A stretch of DNA of 64,000 nt, taken from positions 560,911 to 624,910 of the forward strand of contig KL370861.1 of assembly GCA_000702085.1 (NCBI GenBank). The letters are read 5' to 3'. The number at the start of each line of letters is the position of its first letter. Positions within the stretch are counted from its first letter, which is position 1. Under the pieces are notes generated by a model. The model was not told the DNA's origin. It saw only the letters and a list, made by a program, of their open reading frames with translations, and made no database searches. Both the position numbers and the translations under genes were made by a program. The stretch is from Lachnospiraceae bacterium P6A3 (GTDB lineage Bacteria; Bacillota; Clostridia; Lachnospirales; Lachnospiraceae). This document shows, in pieces, positions 16,274 through 25,330 of this stretch.

Positions 16274-18754
16274 ATGGTTTTTAGTGATATTGAAGAGGCT
16301 AATATAAGAGTTAGACAAGCAGAAAAAGATTGTGAAAGAGCAATAAAAGATAAAGAGATTTTAAGAAATGAAGCGAAAGAAGAACGAGCTCGTACAAGAG
16401 CTTTACTTGAAAAAGTAAAAAAAGAAACCGGAAAAGATTATAAAGAATTTTATGATAGTTTTTCAATTAATAAAATAAGTGATGAAAAAAATATATTGGA
16501 ATATCCTGACAGATTAAAGGATGGTTTGGATTTTTCCGAATTCTGTGGCAAAACTAATTCTATTACCGTTATTGTGTGCGTGCATAATGCATTGAATGAT
16601 GTGGTAGAATGTTTACTTTCATTAACAAATCATTATACTTTTCCATTCAAGTTGATTTTAGTTGATGATGGAAGTGATGCAGATACAAAGAATTATTTAA
16701 CTGCTTTTTCTAAGATAATTGGGTGTGAATTGATTCGAAACGATACATCTAAAGGGTATACTGTTTCGGCGAATATTGGATTAAGTAAATCTAAAACAGA
16801 GTTTTCTGTATTATTAAATAGTGACACTATTGTGACCGAAGGCTGGTTAGAGAAAATGCTGAACTGTATGCTCTTGGATGAGAAAATTGGGATTGTCTCA
16901 CCTTTGTCCAATGCAGCAAGCTGGCAAAGTGTTCCTTATAGATACAATACATCCTCTGGCGATTGGATGATTAATAGTTTAGATTCTGATAAAACGTATG
17001 ATCTTATGTCTTTGACAATTTCAGACCTTTCCATGCATTTATATCCCTCTGTTGAGGTTTTGAATGGTTTTTGCATGATGATAAGAAATTCACTGATTGA
17101 CGAAATAGGTCTGTTGGATGAGAAAAACTTCCCTAGAGGGTATGGCGAAGAAGTTGACTTTTGCTTGAGGGCAAAAAAAGCCGGCTATATTTTAAAAGTA
17201 GTTGATGATGCATATATTTTTCACGAAAAATCAAAAAGCTTCACACATGAGACAAGAAAAATTCTGGGTAAAGAATCAAAAGATGTTTTGATGAAAAAAT
17301 ATGGTGCTGAATCATATGGAAAATTAAATGCATTAATGGAGAAAAATGGTGAACTTAATTCTGTTAGAGATAATATCCGTATAAATAAAGATTCTTATAG
17401 CTCTATGCCAATAATGAAAATGAAGATTGCGTTCTTGTTAACCACCAGAGGAGGAAATGGAGGGGCTAATTCTGTGGTTCAAGAAGTGCTTGGAATGAGA
17501 AAACTTGGTGTTCAAGCATATATTATTAATAGTTCAAATTACTCCGATTCATTTAATTCTTTTTATCCGGAATTATCTAAATACGTATTATATTTTGATA
17601 AAAACGACGAAGAATCGTTATATAGATTGGCTGTAGATTTTGATTACATTATTGCGACAGTTTTTACTACGGTTAAGTTATTACATAAAATATCTTTAGT
17701 CTTTCCCGATATTTATCTTGGATATTATATACAGGATTATGAACCTTATTTTTTCGAAAAAACAGATGAGTTATATAAAGAGGCCGAGGAGTCTTATTCT
17801 CTGATTCCTAATATGTGTCGTTTTGCAAAGACACGATGGATTTCAGATATGGTCAAGGAAAAACATAAACAAAATGTTTATTTAGTTAAGCCTAGTGTTG
17901 ATATAAGCATTTATAACCCATATATCATTGAAAAAAAAGAAATATCTGATTCGATTGTCGTTTCTGCGATGATTAGACCTAAAACCCCCAGGAGGAACGC
18001 ATTAGGGACTCTAAAATTATTAAAAAAAATAAAAGAAAAATATGGAGATTTAGTAGAAATAAATATATTCGGATGCAGTATATCTGACTTGGATCCCTAT
18101 AAAGAAGTTCTTGATTATGAATACGTAAATCATGGGATTTTGACAAGGATAGAAGTTGCAAATGTGTTATTGCATTCTAATATGTTTGTTGATATGTCTA
18201 CATATCAAGCGTTTGGGAGAACGACTTTGGAGGCTATGGCGCTTGGCTGCATTTCGGTTATCCCTCAAAAAGGAGGAGCTTGTTTGTATGCAAAGGATAA
18301 TGTGAATTCAATTGTTGTAGATACTGGCAACATAGAAGAAACATACTTAAGAATAATAGAAATACTGTCTGATAAAAACAAATATTATTCTATGCAAAAA
18401 GAAGCTCTTATTACTGCAAGGGGTTATGATGTTTTAGGCGCGTCAATTTCTGAATTGATTGTTCTTAACAATCATCTTGAAAATGAACTGCATAATCCGC
18501 AGGTGCTGATTAACCGATTGATGAACCAATTGAAAGAAAGCAAATATGAAAACACGATTTTACGAAATCAAAATGAGGATTTAATTAAGAAACAATCTAA
18601 ATGTGATGCATATATAGATTACCAAAATGAAATAATAGAGAATTTGCGGAATGAAGAGAGCATTTATAAAAAATGCTATGAGGATATATCCAATGCTACT
18701 TTTTGGAAAATATCAAGTCCTGTAAGACATATCCTGGATTATATAAAAAAATAA
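16274..18754 (+). CDS. two-domain glycosyltransferase (GT2 + GT4) with coiled-coil ends
   Basis: 826 residues. The N-terminal ~65 residues are Glu/Lys/Arg-rich and probably coiled coil. A GT2 domain begins near residue 97 (ITVIVCVHNALNDV, LVDDGSD, LLNSDTIV, a GYGEEVDFCLRAKKAGY acceptor-site region). A GT4 domain starts near 383 (MKIAFLLTTRGGNGGANSVV) and contains GRTTLEAMALGCISVIPQ. The last ~80 residues form another coiled coil ending in TFWKISSPVRHILDYIKK, a tail seen in rhamnan-type polymerising transferases. Two active sites suggest synthesis of a disaccharide repeat. The N-terminal ATG directly follows the preceding stop codon. Confidence 0.87.
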   Translation: MVFSDIEEANIRVRQAEKDCERAIKDKEILRNEAKEERARTRALLEKVKKETGKDYKEFYDSFSINKISDEKNILEYPDRLKDGLDFSEFCGKTNSITVIVCVHNALNDVVECLLSLTNHYTFPFKLILVDDGSDADTKNYLTAFSKIIGCELIRNDTSKGYTVSANIGLSKSKTEFSVLLNSDTIVTEGWLEKMLNCMLLDEKIGIVSPLSNAASWQSVPYRYNTSSGDWMINSLDSDKTYDLMSLTISDLSMHLYPSVEVLNGFCMMIRNSLIDEIGLLDEKNFPRGYGEEVDFCLRAKKAGYILKVVDDAYIFHEKSKSFTHETRKILGKESKDVLMKKYGAESYGKLNALMEKNGELNSVRDNIRINKDSYSSMPIMKMKIAFLLTTRGGNGGANSVVQEVLGMRKLGVQAYIINSSNYSDSFNSFYPELSKYVLYFDKNDEESLYRLAVDFDYIIATVFTTVKLLHKISLVFPDIYLGYYIQDYEPYFFEKTDELYKEAEESYSLIPNMCRFAKTRWISDMVKEKHKQNVYLVKPSVDISIYNPYIIEKKEISDSIVVSAMIRPKTPRRNALGTLKLLKKIKEKYGDLVEINIFGCSISDLDPYKEVLDYEYVNHGILTRIEVANVLLHSNMFVDMSTYQAFGRTTLEAMALGCISVIPQKGGACLYAKDNVNSIVVDTGNIEETYLRIIEILSDKNKYYSMQKEALITARGYDVLGASISELIVLNNHLENELHNPQVLINRLMNQLKESKYENTILRNQNEDLIKKQSKCDAYIDYQNEIIENLRNEESIYKKCYEDISNATFWKISSPVRHILDYIKK

Positions 18755-18775
18755 AACAATTTACATGAGCGAGAG

Positions 18776-19684
18776 ATGATGCAAAAAAAAATACTATTAA
18801 TATCACCGTGTTCACAAGATAGCCACCAATATAACGGAGATTATTATTTTTCACTGTCTTTAATGCATGCTTTCATAGATAAAGGGTATGATGTTGATTT
18901 TAGATTTGTGGAAAGATGGTATGATCAATACGATGGAGATATTGTATTTGTTATAAGAGGCCCTTTTAAGTATGTGTGTAATCCTAGCAAGAAAAACTAC
19001 ATGTGGATAATCTCGCATCCTTTCGACGTGGAATTGGATGAATACAAGCAATATCAATGGATTTTTGTTGCTTCCTCACAATGGGTTGAGTCATTAAGGA
19101 AAATTTTTATCAAATATGGTATTTCGTGTGGCTTGTCCTTGGCATATCCGTGCTCGGATAAAAAACTTTTTTTCAGTAAAGCAAATTATAATTGTAATAA
19201 TCGATTACTATTTGTTGGTATTAATCATACTGAGGGTAGAAAAGTCATATCTCAGTTGTTTCCGTTTAAATTTGATTTGGATATATATGGCGGTGGATGG
19301 GATAAAAGTTATGCGTGCCTTTCTTGCAAAGGAGATGGCATTGAGAATGCAGAATTGAAAACGTATTACAATATAACCGGTATTGTTTTAAATGATACCA
19401 GAAAAGAAATGCTTGATTGCGGATTTGTTACAAATCGTCCATTTGATGTTTTTATGTCAGGTGGCTTTGTTCTTTCTGAAAAATGTAATGCTTTATATGA
19501 AATATTTGATGATTCTGTTGCTTTATATGATGGAACAAAACAGGATCTTGAAGAAAAAATAAACTATTATCTTTACAATAAAAAAATAAGATATGAAATG
19601 ATTGAATCCGGACAGAAAATCGTTCTAGAAAAACATACTTTTGAAAATAGAGTTGCATTTTTTGCCCAATTTTTTGATGATTAG
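18776..19684 (+). CDS. CgeB-like glycosyltransferase (GT-B type)
   Basis: 302 residues. The C-terminal part has the pattern LNDTRKEMLDCGFVTNRPFD followed by VFMSGGFVLSEKCNALYEIF and a late KHTFENRVAFF, which match the CgeB/spore-maturation-type glycosyltransferase domain (Glyco_trans_1_2 like). The N-terminal half is a degenerate Rossmann domain. Despite the CgeB name, these proteins decorate surface glycans in many non-spore-formers. It is compactly placed after the 826-residue transferase, 21 bases apart. The sugar specificity is unknown. Confidence 0.82.
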   Translation: MMQKKILLISPCSQDSHQYNGDYYFSLSLMHAFIDKGYDVDFRFVERWYDQYDGDIVFVIRGPFKYVCNPSKKNYMWIISHPFDVELDEYKQYQWIFVASSQWVESLRKIFIKYGISCGLSLAYPCSDKKLFFSKANYNCNNRLLFVGINHTEGRKVISQLFPFKFDLDIYGGGWDKSYACLSCKGDGIENAELKTYYNITGIVLNDTRKEMLDCGFVTNRPFDVFMSGGFVLSEKCNALYEIFDDSVALYDGTKQDLEEKINYYLYNKKIRYEMIESGQKIVLEKHTFENRVAFFAQFFDD

Positions 19685-19693
19685 GTAAAGAGT

Positions 19694-21766
19694 ATGATTT
19701 TATCTATTATCCTTCCCGTGTATAATCCGGGTGCAGTTCTTGATGATTGTATAAATAGACTTGTGCAATCAATTGATGAAGAGAATAAACAAGAAATCGA
19801 AATTTTGATTATTGATGATGGATCAACAGACGGTTCTGTGGAAAATCTCGATGATTGTATTAGCGATTGTTTCCCTCAATTACGTATTATTCACATCTCA
19901 CATATGGGCGTCGCAAAAGCAAGAAACTATGGACTGGCGAATGCTCTGGGTGAGTATGTTCAGTTTATTGACGTTGACGATGTCTATGTTGGATCAGCTG
20001 TTTTTCATAAGCTATTTCCATTAATGAAAAACCATGAGTATAGTGTTTTCGCCGGTTCGTTCTCAGATGAAAATAATTTCAAATATACAACTTCTTTTTC
20101 CGGAGATTTAGATGGGTATACTTTTAAGAATGATGGGATAATTTTATACAGAGATTATCAGTTCGATTATGGCTTCCATCGTTTCATTTTCGAACGTGAT
20201 TTTTTGATTGACAATAAAATTCTATTTCCTGATTTAATTAGATTTCAAGATCCCCCTTTTTTGGTAAACGCATTATATTGTGCGGAAAAGTTTTATGCTA
20301 TAAAAGATGTGATTTATTGCTATAGAGTTCACGATGATATTAAGTGGGACGAAAAGAAAATTGCGGATTGCATTAGCGGAATAGCTCTCAATGTCGATTT
20401 TTCATTAAAGAAGCTTTTGCCACGTCTATATTGGTATTCCTTAAGCAGGTTAGTAAGGCTACTATATGATCATTTGATTCAACCTGAATGGCAAACTAAT
20501 AAATTGATAATTCCGTTAGTGAAGCAATTTGGGATTGCAATTAATAATGGTTTTAATGACAGGCTTTTAAATGACGAAGATTTTTGTAAACTTAGTCAGA
20601 TTATTCATTTATATTCTCTAAATAGAAACTCGGATATTACCATCGTGATTCCTGTATACAACGTTGGTAAATATTTGAGACAGTGTTTGGAAAGCATAGT
20701 TTTCCAAACGGATTCTTTGTGTAGAACTATTATTGTTAATGACGGATCTACAGATAATTCTCAGGAAATATGCGAGGAGTTTTTGCTTCATTTCCCGTGT
20801 ATGTTTGAATTGATAAATACAGATAACCACGGACTTGGAGCTGCAAGGAATATTGGTTTAAAAAAGGTGAACACTAAGTATGTGTCTTTTTTGGACAGCG
20901 ATGATTGGTTGGATGCATATTTTATAAAAAATGTATCGGAAAATCTAGAGAAATATAATCCGGATTTATTGTTTACCCTGCCAAAGTGCTATGACAATCA
21001 GAAACATACAGTTTATGAATGGATGGATCATGAAAACTACATTAGCACGTTTTGCTTGAATGAAAATGATTCTTCTATATTTACTGGCGATAAAGGTAAA
21101 CTCTATAAACTTGAAGTGAATGCAAACAGAAAGGTATACAGGGTTGAATTTCTTAATGAATTAAATTTTACTTTTCCTGAAGGGACTAAATGGGAGGATT
21201 TACGCCCTCATATTCAGTTGTGTCATTTTGCTGGTCGAATAGTTGGCATATCTAATACGGGCATGTATTATAGGACTAATTTGCCTAATCAAATCACTTC
21301 TCGCAGAGGTGCGGAAAGACTTGATTTTATAGATGTGGTTGAGGACTTCCTGTCATGTATTAATGATGACTATTCAAATAATGAAATATCAGAAATAATG
21401 TCTTTGATTATCAAGTATTCCCTTTGGATGATTGAAATGACAGATGTTGATTACATTTATGAGTTGATTGCAAAATTGCATTTGCTGTATTTAAACATTC
21501 CACAACATTATTATAAAGCATATTTATCTTCGGAAAATATCAAGATTGAAGACAAATCAATAGGCAAGGGATTTTTTTGTTTGATTACCGGACATCAGTA
21601 TATGAAATTGACAGATTATGATAAAAGGAATGGGCTATATAAATATTGGCTTTTAAATAATGGCAAAAGAAAGAATATAGTTGGCGGAGCTCTTCAATGT
21701 ATTAAAGATAGTGGGTTTAAGTATTTTCTTATTCATGCATATAAAAAAATAATATTTAAGGTATGA
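19694..21766 (+). CDS. tandem family 2 glycosyltransferase (two GT2 domains)
   Basis: 690 residues with two GT-A domains. The first starts at residue 2 (LSIILPVYNPGAVLDD, ILIIDDGSTDGS, FIDVDD); the second begins near 314 (ITIVIPVYNVGKYLRQCLES, TIIVNDGSTDNSQE, FLDSDDWLD). Both keep the DDGS/NDGS nucleotide site and an acidic metal motif (DVDD and DSDD), so both may be active. Tandem GT2 proteins often build alternating linkages in capsules. The remaining ~190 C-terminal residues are helical and unassigned. It starts 9 bases after the previous gene. Confidence 0.9.
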   Translation: MILSIILPVYNPGAVLDDCINRLVQSIDEENKQEIEILIIDDGSTDGSVENLDDCISDCFPQLRIIHISHMGVAKARNYGLANALGEYVQFIDVDDVYVGSAVFHKLFPLMKNHEYSVFAGSFSDENNFKYTTSFSGDLDGYTFKNDGIILYRDYQFDYGFHRFIFERDFLIDNKILFPDLIRFQDPPFLVNALYCAEKFYAIKDVIYCYRVHDDIKWDEKKIADCISGIALNVDFSLKKLLPRLYWYSLSRLVRLLYDHLIQPEWQTNKLIIPLVKQFGIAINNGFNDRLLNDEDFCKLSQIIHLYSLNRNSDITIVIPVYNVGKYLRQCLESIVFQTDSLCRTIIVNDGSTDNSQEICEEFLLHFPCMFELINTDNHGLGAARNIGLKKVNTKYVSFLDSDDWLDAYFIKNVSENLEKYNPDLLFTLPKCYDNQKHTVYEWMDHENYISTFCLNENDSSIFTGDKGKLYKLEVNANRKVYRVEFLNELNFTFPEGTKWEDLRPHIQLCHFAGRIVGISNTGMYYRTNLPNQITSRRGAERLDFIDVVEDFLSCINDDYSNNEISEIMSLIIKYSLWMIEMTDVDYIYELIAKLHLLYLNIPQHYYKAYLSSENIKIEDKSIGKGFFCLITGHQYMKLTDYDKRNGLYKYWLLNNGKRKNIVGGALQCIKDSGFKYFLIHAYKKIIFKV

Positions 21767-21770
21767 ATTT

Positions 21771-23150
21771 ATGGAAGAACTGCTTTTATATTTATCTTCA
21801 TTAAAATCTAAAATTAATGTGGGTATTTTCTTACGTGAATACAATTATGAGTTAATTTCAAAAATATGTAAATATGGGTATTTTAATAAATGTATATTTG
21901 TTCTTCCAACAATAAATGATGATTATATTGAAAAGAAACGTATAGATAATTTGAATTATGAAATTATGTCATATGATTCATTTGGAGGTTTTGATGATTG
22001 CTGGCAAATGATTTTGTGTGATTGTGAAATATACCACATTTTTCTGGGACTACATTTTCATCCTAATTCTATTGTTGGATATATATCGGCAGAACTTCAC
22101 CCTTTCGATATTTGGAAAGTTTCCAGAAAATTTGTTGATTATTATAATATTGTTACATATAGAAATGATAATCAAAAATTTTGTTTTATATGGAATAAAG
22201 GAAAAAATGAAATAGAACTAAGTGTTATTATTCCGGTTTATAATGTCGAGAAATATATAGATCGTTGTATTAAAACATTGTTGGCTTGGAAGGCCTCATA
22301 TGTAGAATTTATTTTTGTGAGTGATGGATCCACAGACAATTCAGTAGATATAATAAAAAAGTATATGGTTCTAGACCATAGAATAAAATTGTATGAAAAA
22401 GAAAATGGAGGATGTGCTTCTGCTAGGCAATTTGGATTAGATGTTGCAATTGGACGCTATATTGGTTTTGTTGACCCGGATGACTTCATTGATGAACGTA
22501 TGTTTTATATGCTGTTATCGTCGGCAATGAATGGAGGTTATGATATTTCTTATTGCGGATATAACGAATATTATGATGATGATCAACATATTGCTCATGC
22601 CATTGATGCCATTTGGTATCCATATATTGATGGATGTTATTGCACAGAAGATATCATAAAATTAATTGTATATTCTAGAGTAGCTATATGGAGAGCAATT
22701 TATAGAAGAGAATATTTGATTGAATCGAATATTCATTTTTACAAAGAATTACCAAGATTTGATGATTTGCCTTTTAAAGTTGAAACACTTGCTTATGCCA
22801 AATCAATTGTTTGTGTGCCTGAATACTTATATTATTATCGCTTGAATCGTGAAGGGCAAGATGTATCTGCTAATGACGAGAGGTTATTTATTCACTTTGA
22901 TATTTTTAATATTTTGAATAGATCTATTGGTAGGATGAAGAATGCAAAGATCATTGATTGCCTTCAAATGTGTAAAGTTCAGACGCACAGGTATGCTTTA
23001 TCAAAGATAAAAAAAGATTTATATGAGGATTATCGAAGCCTTGCAAAAAAAGATTTACTATTCTTAAGTGATTCAAATCGTTTGTATAAGATAACTAATC
23101 AGATGCTGGGAAATGAAGCATTAAGAGAGTTGAAACTTATACTACAATAG
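21771..23150 (+). CDS. family 2 glycosyltransferase with extra N-terminal domain
   Basis: 459 residues. A GT2 domain begins near residue 148 (LSVIIPVYNVEKYIDRCIKT, FVSDGSTDNSVD, NGGCASARQFGLD, FVDPDDFIDE). The first ~145 residues form a separate, unrecognised domain with 'DDCWQMILCDCEIYHIFLGL'. It is the last gene of the AT-rich block, starting 4 bases after the tandem transferase; 33 bases separate it from the AmmeMemoRadiSam B gene, where composition returns to normal. Confidence 0.87.
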   Translation: MEELLLYLSSLKSKINVGIFLREYNYELISKICKYGYFNKCIFVLPTINDDYIEKKRIDNLNYEIMSYDSFGGFDDCWQMILCDCEIYHIFLGLHFHPNSIVGYISAELHPFDIWKVSRKFVDYYNIVTYRNDNQKFCFIWNKGKNEIELSVIIPVYNVEKYIDRCIKTLLAWKASYVEFIFVSDGSTDNSVDIIKKYMVLDHRIKLYEKENGGCASARQFGLDVAIGRYIGFVDPDDFIDERMFYMLLSSAMNGGYDISYCGYNEYYDDDQHIAHAIDAIWYPYIDGCYCTEDIIKLIVYSRVAIWRAIYRREYLIESNIHFYKELPRFDDLPFKVETLAYAKSIVCVPEYLYYYRLNREGQDVSANDERLFIHFDIFNILNRSIGRMKNAKIIDCLQMCKVQTHRYALSKIKKDLYEDYRSLAKKDLLFLSDSNRLYKITNQMLGNEALRELKLILQ

Positions 23151-23183
23151 GATTTGTGTAAATATATATTGTGGAGTCGAACT

Positions 23184-23987
23184 ATGCCTCTTCTTGCAGG
23201 ATACATGGTGCCGCATCCTCCGATAGCTGTTTCTGAGATCGGACGCGGCGAAGAACTGAAGATAGCAGATACTTTGGCCTCATTCGATGAGGTTGCTTCT
23301 GATATTGCCGCCTTAAAGCCTGACACCATTATTCTGACTTCTCCTCATTCAATTCTTTACCGTGATTATTTTCATATTTCTCCCGGAAGATCCGCAATAG
23401 GAGACTTCAGCAGGTTCGGGGCACGAAATGTAACATTCAGCACTCAATATGATGAAGAACTTGCGGAAGTTATCTCAATAGAAGCGGAAAATGCAGGCAT
23501 ACCCGCAGGTACGGAGGGAGAACGTGATCCTTTGCTTGACCACGGAACCACAGTTCCAATGTATTTTATTAACAAGAGATTCTCGGATTACAGACTGGTT
23601 CGCATAGGTTTATCCGGTTTCAATCTTCAGACACATTATGATTTCGGAAAAGCAATCAAAAAAGCAATCGATAAAACAGACCAAAGAGTAGTCTTTGTAG
23701 CCAGCGGGGATCTCAGCCATTGCCAGAAAGAAGACGGCCCCTACGGTTTCCACAAGGAAGGCCCCGTTTATGATGAGAAGATCATGGAGACTATGGGAGC
23801 CGGAGATTTTAAATCGTTGGTGAATTATGATGAAAGACTTCTTGATGCATCGATGGAATGCGGTCACAGATCCTTTACCATAATGGGAGGAGCTTTTGAC
23901 GGCATAAAATACAGTACTAAAAAGCTTTCGCACGAAGCAACATTTGGAGTGGGTTACGGTTTTTGCATTTATCATACGGAGGTTTGA
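23184..23987 (+). CDS. amrB: AmmeMemoRadiSam system protein B (Memo/LigB-like)
   Basis: 267 residues. The class III extradiol dioxygenase/Memo fold is suggested by [35 protein letters not shown] and GDLSHC, with His and Asp residues positioned for a metal site. The start is ATG 23184, with GGAG at 23173-23176. In many Firmicutes this domain is fused to the AMMECR1 domain; here the two are separate adjacent genes, one base apart. The three-gene set is conserved across bacteria and archaea and predicted to modify a small molecule, but its reaction is not firmly known to me. It is cytoplasmic. Confidence 0.88.
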   Translation: MPLLAGYMVPHPPIAVSEIGRGEELKIADTLASFDEVASDIAALKPDTIILTSPHSILYRDYFHISPGRSAIGDFSRFGARNVTFSTQYDEELAEVISIEAENAGIPAGTEGERDPLLDHGTTVPMYFINKRFSDYRLVRIGLSGFNLQTHYDFGKAIKKAIDKTDQRVVFVASGDLSHCQKEDGPYGFHKEGPVYDEKIMETMGAGDFKSLVNYDERLLDASMECGHRSFTIMGGAFDGIKYSTKKLSHEATFGVGYGFCIYHTEV

Positions 23988-23988
23988 T

Positions 23989-24504
23989 ATGGACAAATAC
24001 GTAGAGCTTGCTAAGAACACCATCGAGAAATTCATCACTCATGGAGAGACCTATGAACCGTCAGATGATGAACTGACGGATGAGATGAAGGATAGAAGAG
24101 CCGGTGCCTTTGTTTCCATTCATGAAAAGGGTCAGCTTCGCGGCTGTATCGGAACTATTGCTCCTACCTGTAAGAACATTGCGTACGAGATAATTTCAAA
24201 TGCCATTGCCGCGTCTACAAGAGATCCCCGTTTTGAGCCCATCAGAACCGAGGAACTGGACAGCCTTGAGATAAACGTTGATATCCTCAGCCCGGAAGAG
24301 CCTATAGCTTCACCTGCTCAGCTTGATGTTAATCGTTACGGTGTCATAGTTGAAAAGGGATTTAAGAGAGGGCTTCTTTTGCCTGATCTTGACGGAGTGG
24401 ATTCCGTTGAAGAACAGATTGCCATTGCAAAGCGCAAAGCCGGTATAGATCCCAATGAAGGCGGAGTGAAGATGTATCGTTTTGAGGTTGTGCGTCATGT
24501 CTGA
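23989..24504 (+). CDS. amrA: AmmeMemoRadiSam system protein A (AMMECR1 domain)
   Basis: 171 residues matching a complete AMMECR1 domain: [19 protein letters not shown] with the LRGCIG hallmark, [48 protein letters not shown] and a C-terminal [13 protein letters not shown] precedes ATG 23989. Human AMMECR1 is linked to a developmental syndrome, but its biochemical role is unresolved. The 3' end overlaps the radical SAM gene by 8 bases, so the three proteins are probably made in fixed ratio. Confidence 0.93.
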   Translation: MDKYVELAKNTIEKFITHGETYEPSDDELTDEMKDRRAGAFVSIHEKGQLRGCIGTIAPTCKNIAYEIISNAIAASTRDPRFEPIRTEELDSLEINVDILSPEEPIASPAQLDVNRYGVIVEKGFKRGLLLPDLDGVDSVEEQIAIAKRKAGIDPNEGGVKMYRFEVVRHV

Positions 24505-25330
24505 GACGTCTGTTTGTCCGGTATGTCCGCATCACTGCAGATTGTTTGAAGGCAGTATCGGACTTTGCCGTGCAAGGATTAACCGTGACGGTAAGATTGT
24601 TGGTTCCAATTACGGTAAGCTTACTTCCATCGCATTGGATCCCATCGAAAAGAAACCGCTGGCCTTTTTTCATCCTGGGAGCATGATTTTATCCGTGGGA
24701 AGCTACGGATGTAATCTGTCATGTCCTTTTTGCCAGAATTACGATATAGCAGCTGCAGGGGAACAGCATTTTACAGATCTTCGCTCAGTTGCTCCGGAAA
24801 AGCTTCTGGAAATTGCAAAGGATACGATTTCTGAAGGCAATATCGGAATAGCCTATACATATAATGAAGCGCTTGTTGGTTATGAATTTGTCCGTGATAC
24901 CGCAAAACTTGTTCATGAAGCGGGAATGCTGAACGTTCTTGTTACCAACGGCAATGCATGTCTTCCGATTCTTGAAGAAATCCTGCCCTATATCGATGCG
25001 ATGAACATCGATCTTAAGTGTTTTACCGGCGAAGGGTACAGGAAGCTTGGCGGAGATCTTGATACGGTTATGGATTTCATCAAGGCGTCGTATCAACAGA
25101 GTCATGTTGAAATTACTTCACTGATAGTGCCCGGTCTGAATGACAGTCTTGATGATATGGAAAAGGAAGCAGCATGGATTGCTTCTCTTGACCCCGATAT
25201 TCCACTTCATATAACGAGATATTTCCCGAGATATAAATACAGGGAAGCACCCACTGATATTAATCTGATGAAGGAACTGAAAGCGGTTGCCGGAAAATAT
25301 CTGAACCGGGTTCTTCTTGGAAATGTTTAA
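24497..25330 (+). CDS. amrS: AmmeMemoRadiSam system radical SAM enzyme
   Basis: 277 residues. An N-terminal [21 protein letters not shown] zinc or cluster motif precedes the radical SAM motif C-x3-C-x2-C in [16 protein letters not shown]. Further hallmarks are [43 protein letters not shown] and [16 protein letters not shown]. It is homologous to pyruvate formate-lyase activating-like AmrS proteins. The start chosen is ATG 24497 with GAGG at 24484-24487. The stop TAA is followed at once by the ATG of the next gene, so that gene is likely coupled too. Confidence 0.93.
   Translation: MSETSVCPVCPHHCRLFEGSIGLCRARINRDGKIVGSNYGKLTSIALDPIEKKPLAFFHPGSMILSVGSYGCNLSCPFCQNYDIAAAGEQHFTDLRSVAPEKLLEIAKDTISEGNIGIAYTYNEALVGYEFVRDTAKLVHEAGMLNVLVTNGNACLPILEEILPYIDAMNIDLKCFTGEGYRKLGGDLDTVMDFIKASYQQSHVEITSLIVPGLNDSLDDMEKEAAWIASLDPDIPLHITRYFPRYKYREAPTDINLMKELKAVAGKYLNRVLLGNV

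Larger units (their letters stand above)
14445..23150. other. AT-rich glycosyltransferase block
   Basis: From 14445 to 23150 the DNA is clearly AT-richer than its flanks and codon choice shifts to A/T-ending codons: 15 of 60 bases are G or C at 17641-17700 against 31 of 60 at 37441-37500. All six genes here act on sugars. The flanks (Wzt-like gene and AmmeMemoRadiSam genes) have host-like composition. This suggests a serotype-variable cassette exchanged by recombination; no transposase, integrase or direct repeats were seen. Confidence 0.75.
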
